Shown in pieces: positions 62,931 to 64,000 of a stretch of DNA of 64,000 nt. How positions within the stretch are numbered: position 1 is the first letter of the stretch; the number at the start of each line of letters is the position of its first letter. Source of the stretch: Isoetes taiwanensis. Lineage: Eukaryota; Streptophyta; Lycopodiopsida; Isoetales; Isoetaceae. The stretch covers positions 13,610,374 to 13,674,373 of the forward strand of contig JAJEKV010000041.1 of assembly GCA_021234155.1 (NCBI GenBank), written 5' to 3'. The position numbers were made by a program, and so were the translations under genes. The notes below the pieces were generated by a model. It did no database searches and was not told where the DNA came from. It saw only the letters and a program-made list of their open reading frames with translations.

Positions 62931-63983
62931 AATTAAGGATCACCACTAACAATGGCTTTGTTTCTACAACCGAGCCGTAGTCTATTGTTTTCAAATGTTG
63001 ATATCGTGGACGGGTCATTGGGATTTGGCCTCCACTTCTTACTCCAAAGAATCCTCGTATTGCATTGCGATGAGGTGCTCTTCTTTCTTAGCAATTGGCT
63101 CCCACCAAGAGACAAATACCTCCTCATAATGGGGAGACTAGGATCCTCAGATTGGGTCCTCCTCGACATAAGCCATCCACCTTGGGCGCTTATCATGTGG
63201 TTTGATGAGCAAGACCATACCTTTCTTAACATCTTGATATGGGTCAAAAATTTCGAACGCATTCTTAGGATGACCCGAATATGGCCCTATGTAAGGAGCT
63301 TGTTCAATGTGTTATCTACCAACACATCCTCGATTTCTTCCAATAATTGTTGCCTAGTCTTTGGGCCGTAAATCTTGAATGATCTCCATATCGGGTCGCA
63401 CATCCCCAAGCACACGCAAAAGAGTGGACCAATAGTCAATTACCTCATTCATATATGTGTTGGACCATGAGTTATCGCCTGCTCTAGAGATAACTGCCCA
63501 GTGCATCATGTACTTGGCAATAGATGCTCTCAATGCACCTATATCTTTCAGACTCCCATATGGTTGCATGACCTTGGGTGACCCCTTCTAATCATAGGCG
63601 TGCCGTTGTCATCCCTCCTTCCACATCCCCGATTCCTTTTCAAGTAGCCACTCCCTATGCCCTGCTTCATCTTGTAGAACATTAATGGCCATCCATCTTT
63701 CATGTAACTTGAAGAGGAGAGGTTCTAAATGACCATATAACTAGTCTTTTTTATCGATGAAACCTTTCACGAATTCCTTCCAGCTTAGGAACCTCGCCAC
63801 AAGGTAAGGTGAAGAAGATTTGGAACTACACTCCCCGAAGAGTTGCATAAGCTCGAATAGTCAACGATCCCATCTTCTCATCGTGAGTCGAAAGTAGTTT
63901 CCAAAGAGAGCATCTATGTCATCATGGGTATGTCCAACCATCATGAATCCAAGTTGAACCTGATCAAAACATCAAACCAAACT
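62930..63983 (-). pseudogene. DUF7869-like (transposase-related) protein remnant
   Basis: From the right edge on the minus strand, a CAG acceptor-like border precedes VQLGFMMVGHTHDDIDALFG (about 63980-63900). GHTHxDID is the hallmark of a poorly characterised family often found in transposon-derived genes. The frame then reads FLSWKEFVKGFIDKKD, LEPLLFKLHERWMAINV and WLLEKESGMWKEG, then KVMQPYGSLKDIG (63569-63354). After a frame change come IFDPYQDVKKGMVLLIKPHD and EEVFVSWWEPIAKKEEH to about 63040. At least five stops and two frame changes occur. The N-terminal part lies beyond the window. The family name is from memory of the motif. Confidence 0.7.
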
Positions 63984-64000
63984 AGGTAAGACAAGTATGA

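Overview
The window reads as nuclear DNA of a land plant with a large, repeat-rich genome. The evidence is the kind of gene remnants present: pentatricopeptide-repeat (PPR) proteins, a PIN-type auxin carrier, a GUX-type xylan glucuronosyltransferase and an RLCK VI-type receptor-like kinase. Spliceosomal GT..AG borders and nested retrotransposons support this. A fern or another non-flowering vascular plant is plausible, but the sequence alone does not settle the lineage. There is no sign of prokaryotic gene organisation.

Only one locus looks close to an intact host gene. It is a four-span membrane protein with armadillo-like repeats at 13051-15354 (+), and its reading frame is open except for one in-frame TAA. 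The other host genes are decayed: two PPR pseudogenes (about 3.8-4.4 kb and 28.5-29.3 kb, both minus), an RLCK fragment that has been tandemly duplicated (5.0-6.2 kb), a PIN remnant (24.7-25.4 kb, minus) and a GUX remnant (43.0-44.5 kb, minus). The last two were found only by reading between the long ORFs.

Mobile DNA makes up most of the rest. Two LINEs of about 5 kb from one family lie in opposite orientation (18.5-23.5 kb plus; 32.1-37.2 kb minus). A 5'-truncated LINE of a related family (37.8-40.6 kb, minus) sits inside a GA-rich satellite, and two more LINE 3' ends lie at 11.4-11.7 kb and 30.5 kb onward. All five 3' ends share a short terminal motif followed by a 4-5 bp tandem tail instead of poly(A). 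A Ty3/gypsy LTR retrotransposon fills 50248-60412 (minus), with LTRs of about 590 bp and a CAAAG target duplication. It carries a long unexplained segment between integrase and the 3' LTR, and it may be nested in an older coding-like remnant. Smaller elements are a 396-bp element with perfect 30-bp inverted termini (1081-1476), a 107-bp-arm foldback (45252-45682) and two Helitron-type 3' ends (11.25 kb and 41.84 kb). The right edge (62.9-64.0 kb, minus) holds a decayed DUF7869-like protein with a GHTHDDID motif.

Simple and low-complexity DNA includes a GATA array (27245-27405), GA arrays (37.5-37.8 kb), an AGATTC-type degenerate minisatellite directly downstream of the armadillo gene (15.57-16.5 kb) and several short tandem duplications. 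I found no rRNA gene, CRISPR array or convincing tRNA gene. I see no coherent new multi-gene system. The best leads are the LINE tail structure, the extra gypsy segment, a possible Helitron gene capture at 4.6-11.3 kb and the single nonsense codon in the armadillo gene.
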